In this document: positions 17,845 through 25,378 of the stretch, in pieces
Position numbering within the stretch: the stretch's first letter is position 1
Layout: each line of letters begins with the position of its first letter
DNA from: UBA12170 sp964293475
Lineage (GTDB): Bacteria > Bacteroidota > Bacteroidia > Bacteroidales > UBA12170
Length of the DNA: 64,000 nucleotides
Assembly (NCBI GenBank): GCA_964293475.1
Contig: CAXYYJ010000005.1
Location: 1 to 64,000, forward strand
Direction: 5' to 3'
Translations under genes and position numbers: made by a program
The notes under the pieces: model-generated
The model's input: only the letters and a program-made list of their open reading frames with translations
What the model was told of the DNA's origin: nothing
The model's database searches: none

Positions 17845-18906
17845 ATGCTTCAACGAATAGCCGAAAACCCCATCATTAAGCCCTCCGATCTGCTACCACT
17901 TCATGCCGATTTTAAAATACTGGGGGTCTTTAATCCTGCTGCGTTTATCTTCGAAAAAAAAATCTGTCTGCTGCTCCGTGTGGCCGAGCAGCCCATTGCC
18001 GTTGATGGAAAATGCAGAATTCCGTTTATCGACAATAGCTCCGGTGAGGCTAAAATGTCGTTTTTTGAGCTGAACAGCCACGACAAAGACCTCGATTTGT
18101 CCGATGTTAGAAAATACCGCTGGAAAGGCCAGGATTATTTAAGCTCATTATCGCATTTTCGGCTGGCCATGAGCGACGATGGCATCCATTTTAAAACAGA
18201 TAACGAACCCTGGCTTTTGCCCAATGGCGAAAATGAGAACTTTGGCATAGAAGATGCCCGCGTTACGCAAATAGACGAATCGTTTTACATCAATTTCACT
18301 GCTGTTTCCGACGATGGATATGTTACTTCGCTGGTAAAAACCAACGATTTTAAAACACTTTCACGACTTGGAATTATATTTCACCCTCTCAATAAAGATG
18401 TTGCCATTTTCCCCGAAAAAATAAATGGGCTTTACTACGCACTTCATCGCCCTGAAACCATGCCCTTTGCCAAACCCGCCATCTGGATTTCATCGTCGCC
18501 CGACCTTATTCACTGGGGCGATTATCATGTTTTGCTCAGACCAGGTAAAAACCAATGGAATGTGCTGAAAATTGGCGGTGGCCCTCCCCCAATTAAAACA
18601 TCGGCGGGTTGGTTAGTTATCTATCATGGGGTGGCACCTCATCCGGTCGATTCATCAGAAGTCTACTCACTCAGTGCCATGCTTCTCGACATTAACAATC
18701 CACTCAAAATCATTGCTGACCTTTCGCCCATCCTGATTCCCGAAACCGATTATGAAAAAAATGCTTTTGTAAAAAATGTGGTTTTTTCAAACGGAGCCAT
18801 CATTCACCCCCTAACACAGCAACTGATGGTTTACTATGGTGCGGGTGATGAGAGTATTGGTGTGGCTGCTATTCCGCTTCAGGAAATAATAAATCAACTG
18901 GCTTAA
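17845..18906 (+). CDS. glycoside hydrolase family 130 protein (mannoside phosphorylase-like)
   Basis: 353 aa five-bladed beta-propeller family. GH130 features: NPIIKPSDL start, FNPAAFIF, LLLRVAEQP, SHFRLAMSDDGIHF, GIEDARVT, 'ISSSPDLIHWGDYHVLL' and GGGPPPIKTSAGWLVIYHG. GH130 enzymes phosphorolyse beta-1,4- or beta-1,2-mannosidic linkages. The specificity subfamily cannot be resolved by eye, and no polysaccharide utilisation genes surround it. It is divergent from the SWIM helicase-like gene with 118 bp between starts. Confidence 0.88.
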   Translation: MLQRIAENPIIKPSDLLPLHADFKILGVFNPAAFIFEKKICLLLRVAEQPIAVDGKCRIPFIDNSSGEAKMSFFELNSHDKDLDLSDVRKYRWKGQDYLSSLSHFRLAMSDDGIHFKTDNEPWLLPNGENENFGIEDARVTQIDESFYINFTAVSDDGYVTSLVKTNDFKTLSRLGIIFHPLNKDVAIFPEKINGLYYALHRPETMPFAKPAIWISSSPDLIHWGDYHVLLRPGKNQWNVLKIGGGPPPIKTSAGWLVIYHGVAPHPVDSSEVYSLSAMLLDINNPLKIIADLSPILIPETDYEKNAFVKNVVFSNGAIIHPLTQQLMVYYGAGDESIGVAAIPLQEIINQLA

Positions 18907-19032
18907 TTTGCTCCCTCAAATAAATTATAAAAACAATCCAAGGCAGCATCATATATTATTGGCTGTAAAACCTTTCCTACGCTTATTCACATTTCATAAC
19001 ACAAAAAAATATCAACCAACATCATTAATCTT

Positions 19033-19040
19033 TACTTTTG
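19033..19040 (+). promoter_or_regulatory. putative -7 box for the M23 lipoprotein gene; decides its start
   Basis: TACTTTTG matches TAnnTTTG. It covers the upstream non-ATG start that the open frame would allow at 19038, so the ATG at 19062 is favoured. Confidence 0.45.
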
Positions 19041-19061
19041 CCAGCCGTTAAACCACAGCTT

Positions 19062-20267
19062 ATGAGATTTTATTACATCTGGATGATTTTCATCCTCGGA
19101 CTTTTGCTTTTTTCGTGCCGAAATAAACCTGCCGAACACAGCAACGAAGCCGAAATCACCATGCAAAAGGATTTGTTTTTCAATATCAATGTCGATAGCC
19201 TCTCCATTGAAACATATCAAATAAGAAAAAACCAAAATTTGGCGGATATCCTGGCCATGCAGAAATTAGATTATAATCAGGTGCTTCAGGTTGAAAACTA
19301 TCCAAAATATGTCTTCGATTCACGCAGAATGAAAGCCGGAAACACCTATCATATTCTTAAAACCGACGATAGTCTAAAGACATGTAAATACCTTATTTAT
19401 GAAAAAAACAAGGTGGATTATGTGGTGATGCATTTCGATAGCGTGGTGAAGGTTTTTACCGGGAAAAAAGATGTTAAAATAGTGCTCGACACCATTACGG
19501 GGGTTATTAAATCTTCGTTGTGGGCATCGCTCGACGAGAAAAATATTGACCCACAAGTTGCCATAGAGCTTTCGGAAATATATGGCTGGTCCATCGATTT
19601 CTTTGGCATTCAGAAAGGCGACCATTTCAAGGTATTTCTGGAACATATGGTGGTTGAAGGCGACACCATTGGAATAGGTAATATTTTTGCTGCCAATTTC
19701 AATCACAACTCCATCAACTACGAAGCCTATTATTATGTTCAAAAAGATGAAGGAACCTTCTTCGACGAAAAAGGTAACAGCCTGAAAAAAAGTTTCCTGA
19801 AAGCTCCCCTTCAATACAGCCGCATCAGTTCCGGATTTAGCAACAAGCGTTTTCATCCGGTTCTGAAAATATATCGGGCTCATCATGGAGTGGACTATGC
19901 CGCCCCAACCGGAACTCCTGTTTTCACCATTGGCGATGGAGTGGTTATAGATAAAGGATATCAAAAATCGGGAGGTGGAAATTTTGTTAAAATAAAACAC
20001 AATGGTAATTATACCACCGTTTATATGCACCTGAATGGCTTTGCCAAAGGTTTGCAGGTTGGTAAACGATTAAAACAAGGCGAAATATTGGGTTTTGTGG
20101 GATCCACAGGTCTGGCCACAGGGCCACATCTCGATTTTCGTGTTTATCACAATGGCGTTCCCATCAATCCGCTGAGCATTAAATCGCCCCCCATGGAACC
20201 CATTGACAATTCAAACAGAAAGGAATTCCAGCAATTGGTTGATTCATTAAGGCCTGCAATACTTTAG
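19062..20267 (+). CDS. M23 family metallopeptidase lipoprotein
   Basis: 401 aa from ATG 19062, with a lipobox LLFSC (Cys19). The C-terminal third is an LytM/M23 domain: HHGVDYAAPTGTPV supplies the HxxxD zinc ligands, GDGVVIDKG and 'VYMHLNGFAKGLQVGKRLKQGEILGFVGSTGLATGPHLDF' follow. The usual closing motif HxH is HLD here, so the residue normally acting as the third zinc ligand is Asp. The family cleaves peptidoglycan cross-bridges or acts as an amidase activator; the substituted ligand means activity is uncertain. The central segment (about 60-270) resembles the OapA/opacity-type spacer of MepM-like proteins. Confidence 0.85.
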   Translation: MRFYYIWMIFILGLLLFSCRNKPAEHSNEAEITMQKDLFFNINVDSLSIETYQIRKNQNLADILAMQKLDYNQVLQVENYPKYVFDSRRMKAGNTYHILKTDDSLKTCKYLIYEKNKVDYVVMHFDSVVKVFTGKKDVKIVLDTITGVIKSSLWASLDEKNIDPQVAIELSEIYGWSIDFFGIQKGDHFKVFLEHMVVEGDTIGIGNIFAANFNHNSINYEAYYYVQKDEGTFFDEKGNSLKKSFLKAPLQYSRISSGFSNKRFHPVLKIYRAHHGVDYAAPTGTPVFTIGDGVVIDKGYQKSGGGNFVKIKHNGNYTTVYMHLNGFAKGLQVGKRLKQGEILGFVGSTGLATGPHLDFRVYHNGVPINPLSIKSPPMEPIDNSNRKEFQQLVDSLRPAIL

Positions 20268-20410
20268 CCTAAGGAAAAACGATTATAATCAAGAGATTTC
20301 TCAGTCGCCTCACAAGCTCGGCTCTTTCGAAATTACCTGATAATGTGGTGGAATTAGAAAAGGAAGTCTTTTTCTTTTCTCCTTTTTTAGAAAAAGGAGA
20401 GCAAAAATCA

Positions 20411-20556
20411 CCGCTGCATCAAAAAGGCTACTCCGGGACATTGTGGAACGGGAAAAGAAAAACTCCTCCTTTTAGCTGGCGCTAACGTCGTCAAACAGTT
20501 TCTTTTCCTTATCGTTCCACAACATCCCTCCGTTTAACGCCTTTTTGCTGAGGCGG
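20411..20556. repeat. long imperfect inverted repeat
   Basis: Arms of roughly 50 bp (20411-20463 and 20497-20556) with a loop of about 33 bp. The outer part pairs AAAAAGGC with GCCTTTTT, the inner part pairs TTGTGGAACG with CGTTCCACAA, and the innermost pairs AAAAGAAAAACT with AGTTTCTTTT. Transcribed in either direction it would form a long hairpin. Confidence 0.7.
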
Positions 20557-21030
20557 TCGCAGACATTCCTTCGGAAGTCTTAGGATCGTAGCGGAGCGGG
20601 AAGCGGCTTGCCTAAGACTGTTCGATTGAACGAAATCACGAAAAACTGAAGCATAGATTTTCCAGCTGAAACACCGTGGGCAGGCCATGGCAAGGCACGG
20701 AGCGGCTCGGACAGTGTCTAAAGATAAAAATAGCCAAATGATAGACTTTTCGGCGAAGGGGTTTACCTTTTAAAATAATGACATTGAATAAACTGGAGCA
20801 ATAAATAAAATCCTGGCTTCAAAACAGACCCACGAAAAGAATTGGTCATTATTTTTCTACTTCGCTTGAAAAATCAACATTTTGGCCGAGGCGGGTTGGC
20901 GATTGCCGGGCCTTGATGTCCTGCCTGGCTGCGCAGGCAGGTTTGTTACTTTTATTTCAAGAAAAAAGGAAAGAAAAGGGAAGCTGGATTTCTCACTCGC
21001 CTCACAAGTTCAACTGTAACGAAGAACACC

Positions 21031-21070
21031 AAAAAAAAGCTGCCCCAATATGAGGCAGCTTTTTTATTTT
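21031..21070. terminator. bidirectional intrinsic terminator
   Basis: AGCTGCC (21038-21044) pairs with GGCAGCT (21054-21060), flanked by A8 on the left and T-rich sequence on the right. It ends the leftward lipoprotein transcript and can also stop rightward readthrough. Confidence 0.8.
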
Positions 21071-21084
21071 AGAATGTGGTATAA

Positions 21085-22209
21085 CTAAAAGCTATTATCA
21101 TTAAATATCATGGCAGGTTTTTTATCACCCGATTTTTCAACATAACTGCTTGAAGAAGAATATAAATAAGCATTTACAGGAACCAGATTATAGGTTCCTC
21201 CCGAAACACTAATCTCTAAAACTCTCCAGGTATTACCAGTTCCGGCAGAGAAAGCAGGTGCGGTAAAAGAAGAAACCAATCCACTATAATCGTAAACTTC
21301 TACGCGGGTTGGCGAAGTGTAGATACCATTTCCACCATCATAACCCTGGTCGGAATAGTTAAAAATAGAAAATCTGTATAAACCATCGTGAAAAGTCTCA
21401 ATGGTTGTTGTTTCCGGACCGTAACTATAGGTATCGTCAACATCAAGGTTTACATCGCCACCGTAAGGTACAGGATCGTTGTAATACATATGGAATCTGT
21501 TGCCATCGGCCATGGGGCCTGTTAAATGAGAGTCGAGGTCATAAGGATTTTCGCCCCAGGTTAAAATCATTCTAAGGCTTCCTTCGGTTACAGTTTGAAC
21601 CAAAGTTACCTGTGGAAAATCGAAATAACCTTCCAGAACCTGAATATTCTCAATAACTCTGGTAGTGAAACCATCGGCACGAATCACCATGATGAAATAG
21701 CCAAAAGCCAGTCCTTCAAAATTAAAATAACCAAATGCATCTGTAAAAAATACGAAATCGGCATTGGCCAAAGTAGTATCAACGGTAATTCCGCCCGCAG
21801 ATTTTGCGCCTGTAAATGTTAAGGCAATTTGAGCATTGGCAAGACCCGAACCAGTCTGACTGTCGATAATAACCCCACTGGCAATAGTACCACCCACAAG
21901 CGTGGCGTTTTTAGTTTGATCGGAAGAAATGCTAACTGCTTCTTCAAATTCAACATAACCAGGCGACACAACAGAAAGTGTATAGGATCCCTCGGCAATA
22001 CCAGTGATAGAATACTTTCCGGCAGCGCTAATGGTGGCAGTATAGCTTACTGTAGTCCCCGACAGCAAATTAACAGTTCCCTCACCAACCACACGTTCGC
22101 TCAGGTTTTTGATGTCTCCACTCAGTGAATAGGTTTTTGTTTCTTCATCTTTTTTGCACGAAACTGCAAAAACAGTAAAAGCCAACAATACAAATAGAAA
22201 ATTTTTCAT
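21085..22209 (-). CDS. lipoprotein with carboxypeptidase-regulatory-like repeats and a YfaP/DUF2135-like domain
   Basis: 374 aa. Lipoprotein signal (FLFVLLAFTVFAVSC, Cys18). Two Ig-like carboxypeptidase-regulatory/SpaA-type domains follow (about 25-105: GKYSITGIAEGSYTLSVVSPGY; about 106-195: DAFGYFNFEGLAFGYFIMVIRADG). The C-terminal domain (about 200-350) has LTWGENPYDLDSHLTGP, HMYYNDPVPYGGDVNLD and GLYRFSIFNYSDQG, as in YfaP/DUF2135 proteins. Probably a surface or periplasmic adhesion-like lipoprotein; function unknown. A TAAATTTG -7 box is at 22244-22251 on this strand. Confidence 0.75.
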   Translation of the reverse strand: MKNFLFVLLAFTVFAVSCKKDEETKTYSLSGDIKNLSERVVGEGTVNLLSGTTVSYTATISAAGKYSITGIAEGSYTLSVVSPGYVEFEEAVSISSDQTKNATLVGGTIASGVIIDSQTGSGLANAQIALTFTGAKSAGGITVDTTLANADFVFFTDAFGYFNFEGLAFGYFIMVIRADGFTTRVIENIQVLEGYFDFPQVTLVQTVTEGSLRMILTWGENPYDLDSHLTGPMADGNRFHMYYNDPVPYGGDVNLDVDDTYSYGPETTTIETFHDGLYRFSIFNYSDQGYDGGNGIYTSPTRVEVYDYSGLVSSFTAPAFSAGTGNTWRVLEISVSGGTYNLVPVNAYLYSSSSSYVEKSGDKKPAMIFNDNSF

Positions 22210-22344
22210 AAGGCGTTATTTTTGATTAATAATATTGATGGCTCAAATTTACACATTATATACATCCCCCAAACCATTAAAAGCCCATAGAAATCGGCCA
22301 TTTCAGTAAACCACCTATTTTATGCCGATGATTTTGAAATTGAT

Positions 22345-22407
22345 GAAGAAGAAAAAAAATTTAATAAAGAAGAAAAAAAATTTAATAAAGAAGAAAAATA
22401 ATTTGAT
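22345..22407. repeat. 21-bp tandem repeat, three copies
   Basis: Three adjacent 21-bp units: GAAGAAGAAAAAAAATTTAAT, then AAAGAAGA..., then a diverged third ending TTTGAT. Read in one frame it spells an EEEKKFNKEEKKFNKEEK-like tail, but no start codon precedes it before a stop. It could be the decayed end of a gene or simple repeat DNA. It sits at the left edge of the AT-rich Dnd island. The rest of 22210-22616 shows only the promoter of the leftward lipoprotein and the hairpin at 22557. Confidence 0.75.
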
Positions 22408-22556
22408 GAAGATGAATTTTTGAGTTGATGATGAATAGCTTTTACAAAGGAATGCTATTTGACAAACTATCGCAAGAAGATGGCTTGTTTTAGTTTGATT
22501 CCATTATCTAAAGAAATTATTTATTATTTAAATTGTCGTCTAAATGATATATTTTT

Positions 22557-22585
22557 ACAAACACCTATTAAAGCAGGTGTTTTGT
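22557..22585. promoter_or_regulatory. inverted repeat upstream of the XRE gene; possible operator or attenuator
   Basis: AAACACCT (22559-22566) and AGGTGTTT (22575-22582) form an 8-bp inverted repeat with an 8-nt spacer, followed by TTGTTATT. It lies 31-60 bp before the XRE start. A TATATTTT (one mismatch to TAnnTTTG) sits immediately upstream at 22548-22555, so the repeat would overlap the transcription start: a suitable place for autoregulation by the XRE protein. Confidence 0.4.
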
Positions 22586-22616
22586 TATTGTCAATTTTTA
22601 GAAATTTACCAGACTA

Positions 22617-22853
22617 ATGAAATTGACCGACAAAGAAATATTTGCAAGTAAAATTGGTAGGAGGCTAAAGGAAATCAGGATTTCTAAAGGGTATTCTAGC
22701 TATGAAACTTTTGCCAATGATATTGATATGACTCGTTCACAATACTGGAGTTATGAAAATGGCAGCAAAAACATAACCGTTTTTACACTTTTAAGGATTT
22801 TGAAGCAGCATCATATGACTCTTGAAGAGTTTTTTTCGGTTGGTTTTGACTAG
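22617..22853 (+). CDS. XRE (Cro/C1) family helix-turn-helix regulator
   Basis: 78 aa, essentially one HTH_3 domain: KIGRRLKEIRISKGYSSYETFANDIDMTRSQYWSYENG shows the five-helix pattern with the recognition helix at about residues 37-48. It is the first gene of the rightward operon of the Dnd island (12 bp to the next start), so it probably represses that operon. Codon use is AT-rich like its neighbours. Confidence 0.85.
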   Translation: MKLTDKEIFASKIGRRLKEIRISKGYSSYETFANDIDMTRSQYWSYENGSKNITVFTLLRILKQHHMTLEEFFSVGFD

Positions 22854-22865
22854 ATTGTTTCATGA

Positions 22866-25151
22866 ATGCGCCCAAATTATATGCTTAGAGAATTAGAGCT
22901 TCCAAGCACACATAGCTATCATACAGATTCTGAACACCCCCCTTTGGAGCTGTATATGAATGTATTACCTTTGATTAGTACTATGGATTTGGAATTAGGT
23001 TTTTTTAACACCGCAGTATTCAGTATACTATCAGTTGGGATGGCGCAGTTTATTCAAAATGGAGGAGTATTAAGAATAGTCACAAACGAAAAGTTAACCT
23101 ATAGTGATTCTGATTTAATCTATCAACAGGGACAAGTTTCTGAAAAAATAGAATCTTATGTTAAAGACCCAAGTACACTAAGGCAGCTGCAAGAGATACT
23201 TGAAAAAAGGGAGCAGCATTTTTATAATTGTCTGTTATACCTTAAAAATAATGGTCGATTAGTAATTCAACCAATTAAACCCAAATATTCCATCCATGGT
23301 ATGGCACATTCCAAAATATGCGTTGTATCTGATGGTTTAGACCAATTATATTGGAGTGGTAGCGCAAATTATACAGCTAATGCATTAATTGCTAATACGG
23401 AGAATATAGATGTGGTTCCTTCTTGGCTTGAGCCAAATCATGTAGCCAATAACAAGATTAATTCCTTCTATGAAAGATTTGAAAAAATTATAAAAAAAGA
23501 GCATACAAACTATTATTATTTAGAAGAGAATGAATTGGATAAGTATGTAATAGAACGAGGTGTTGAGAAAGTATTACACGATTTATTATCAGATGAGTAC
23601 GACATCAAATTGGCAGTGTACGAAGAAACTTTTTATCCACAGATTAAAAAATTACTTCTTATTCAAAAAGAAAGTCTAAAAAAGAAATTAGATCAAATAA
23701 AAAATGAACCGAGATTCCCATCATTTGGGAAGCCAAGACAATATCAAGAAGACGCGTATATTGCATGGGTACAGAATAATTACCAAGGAATTTTTGCAAT
23801 GGCAACGGGTACAGGAAAAACAATTACATCATTGAATTGCGTTCTCAATTTATATAAAATTAATTTTGAATATTCTGTAATTATTATAGTTCCAACAGTA
23901 ACTCTATTAAAACAATGGATTACTGAGGCTAAGCAGTTCAATTTCAATAATATTATAGCAACAGCGGAATCTGCAAATTGGGAAAATGAATTAAATAGAT
24001 ATTTATTTAATCGGACTTATGGAATAGGGAATAATAATAATTATGTATTCATAACTACGTATGCAACATTTAATAAAACTAAATGCCAAAGACTTATTAA
24101 AAAGATTAATGATGATAAGACAATTCTAATCGCAGATGAAGCGCATAACTTTGGAGCAACAAACTCTATAAAAAACATACCCCAGAATATTGTTAAAAGA
24201 ATAGGCCTTTCTGCAACACCTGAAAGAATATATGATGAATATGGAAGTGAAAAAATAAACACTTTCTTTAATTCATACCCCCCAATATATACATACAGGT
24301 TTACCATGAAGCAGGCTATTGACCAGGATTTTCTAACCCCATATTATTATTATCCTTACTTCGTAAATCTAGAACATGATGAACTTGAAGCTTATCTGGA
24401 AATTACGAGACAGCTAGTAAAGTTCTTTGATTTTGAGAAACAAAAATTCAAAGATACTGCAACACATCTTTTAATCAAAAGAAAGCGTATTGTCCATAAA
24501 GCTCAAGATAAAAAAAGGGTACTGAAACAAATTTTTCAGGATGTAGAATTAAAAAATAATTCTTTGAAGTATACTTTTGTATATGTTCCAGAAGGGTATG
24601 AATCAAATGTGGGTTTTGAAGATGAATATGATATCCAAGATGATGATACCAGAATTATAAATAGCTATTCCGAAATTATAAATAGCTTCGGATACAAAAC
24701 TTATCAGTTCTTGGGAGAAACGAAAAATAGGGAAACAATTTTAGAACAATTTAAGCAGGGATATATTGAAATCCTCACTGCGATGAAAACTCTTGATGAA
24801 GGTGTTGATATACCCATAACCAAAAATGCAATTTTTTGTGCAAGTACAGGGAATCCGAGACAATTTATACAAAGAAGAGGAAGAGTATTACGGAAATATA
24901 AAGGGAAAACACATGCCAATATCTATGATATGATTGTTGTACCTAGAGTTGAATTAATGGGAGATGAATGTGATGAATTAAAGAAAATGGAAATCAACAT
25001 TTTTCGTGCTGAATTAATGAGAGTTGCAAATTTTATGTATTCCAGTGAAAACATGATCGAAGTAATGAATGATAAGATTCATGAAATGGCTATTAAATAT
25101 GATATTGATATTTACAATCTCATCAATGAAAATATTGAAAAGGACAGATAA
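22866..25151 (+). CDS. PLD-nuclease/SF2-helicase fusion, probable phosphorothioation-dependent restriction enzyme
   Basis: 761 aa. N-terminal phospholipase D-like module with His148, Lys150 and Asp156 (HSKICVVSD) and GSAN at 165-168, a single HKD-type half-site, so dimerisation would complete the catalytic centre. Helicase core: Walker A ATGTGKT (Lys318), DEAH at 424-427, GLSATPE motif III, and motif VI QRRGRVLR (669-676). This order matches the restriction-type helicases associated with Dnd loci (the family named DNA phosphorothioation system restriction enzyme, recalled, not searched). It would translocate on DNA and cut unmodified invading DNA. It opens a tight operon with the following genes (14-bp gap). 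Confidence 0.82.
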   Translation: MRPNYMLRELELPSTHSYHTDSEHPPLELYMNVLPLISTMDLELGFFNTAVFSILSVGMAQFIQNGGVLRIVTNEKLTYSDSDLIYQQGQVSEKIESYVKDPSTLRQLQEILEKREQHFYNCLLYLKNNGRLVIQPIKPKYSIHGMAHSKICVVSDGLDQLYWSGSANYTANALIANTENIDVVPSWLEPNHVANNKINSFYERFEKIIKKEHTNYYYLEENELDKYVIERGVEKVLHDLLSDEYDIKLAVYEETFYPQIKKLLLIQKESLKKKLDQIKNEPRFPSFGKPRQYQEDAYIAWVQNNYQGIFAMATGTGKTITSLNCVLNLYKINFEYSVIIIVPTVTLLKQWITEAKQFNFNNIIATAESANWENELNRYLFNRTYGIGNNNNYVFITTYATFNKTKCQRLIKKINDDKTILIADEAHNFGATNSIKNIPQNIVKRIGLSATPERIYDEYGSEKINTFFNSYPPIYTYRFTMKQAIDQDFLTPYYYYPYFVNLEHDELEAYLEITRQLVKFFDFEKQKFKDTATHLLIKRKRIVHKAQDKKRVLKQIFQDVELKNNSLKYTFVYVPEGYESNVGFEDEYDIQDDDTRIINSYSEIINSFGYKTYQFLGETKNRETILEQFKQGYIEILTAMKTLDEGVDIPITKNAIFCASTGNPRQFIQRRGRVLRKYKGKTHANIYDMIVVPRVELMGDECDELKKMEINIFRAELMRVANFMYSSENMIEVMNDKIHEMAIKYDIDIYNLINENIEKDR

Positions 25152-25165
25152 TAACGCAAAATATT

Positions 25166-25372
25166 ATGGCAAGAAAAACACTTAACGACCGACTTATCGA
25201 GAGTATCAAAAATGAAACAAATGATTTCCATGATACAGATTTAGATAGAACCAAATTACTTGAAATCTCGAACAGATTAGTGGAATATGTTCTTGAAGTT
25301 GAAAGAAATGAGACTAGAGTTGATAATGCTGCAAGAAGTCTAGAAAATGATTTATATAATTTCTTTAGCTAA
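25166..25372 (+). CDS. small protein of the Dnd island, unknown function
   Basis: 68 aa, mostly helical and charged (7 R, 4 K against many D/E), with a possible two-helix coiled coil (LLEISNRLVEYVLEVERNETRV). It sits 14 bp after the helicase-nuclease and 6 bp before the Rad50-like ATPase, so it is surely co-translated with them. No recognised motif. A bridging or assembly subunit of the effector complex is the natural guess, given its position only. Confidence 0.75.
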   Translation: MARKTLNDRLIESIKNETNDFHDTDLDRTKLLEISNRLVEYVLEVERNETRVDNAARSLENDLYNFFS

Positions 25373-25378
25373 TTTACT

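Larger units (their letters stand above)
20268..21084. repeat. non-coding repeat-rich block, possibly a mobile interspersed element
   Basis: No credible gene in about 800 bp. Contents: a near-identical direct repeat, GATTTCTCAGTCGCCTCACA at 20295 and GATTTCTCACTCGCCTCACA at 20987, bracketing about 690 bp; a long imperfect inverted repeat with arms 20411-20463 and 20497-20556 (GCATCAAAAAGGC and GTGGAACG pair with CGTTCCAC and GCCTTTTTGC); and a GC-rich hairpin CCTGCCTG..CAGGCAGG at 20920-20941. The block is richer in GC than its flanks and resembles the interspersed elements that litter some Bacteroidota genomes. No transposase is present. Confidence 0.55.

Noticed and set aside
22289..22401. 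Acidic-basic 34-codon frame through the 21-bp repeat
   Set aside because: No start codon; more likely repeat DNA or a relic than a gene.
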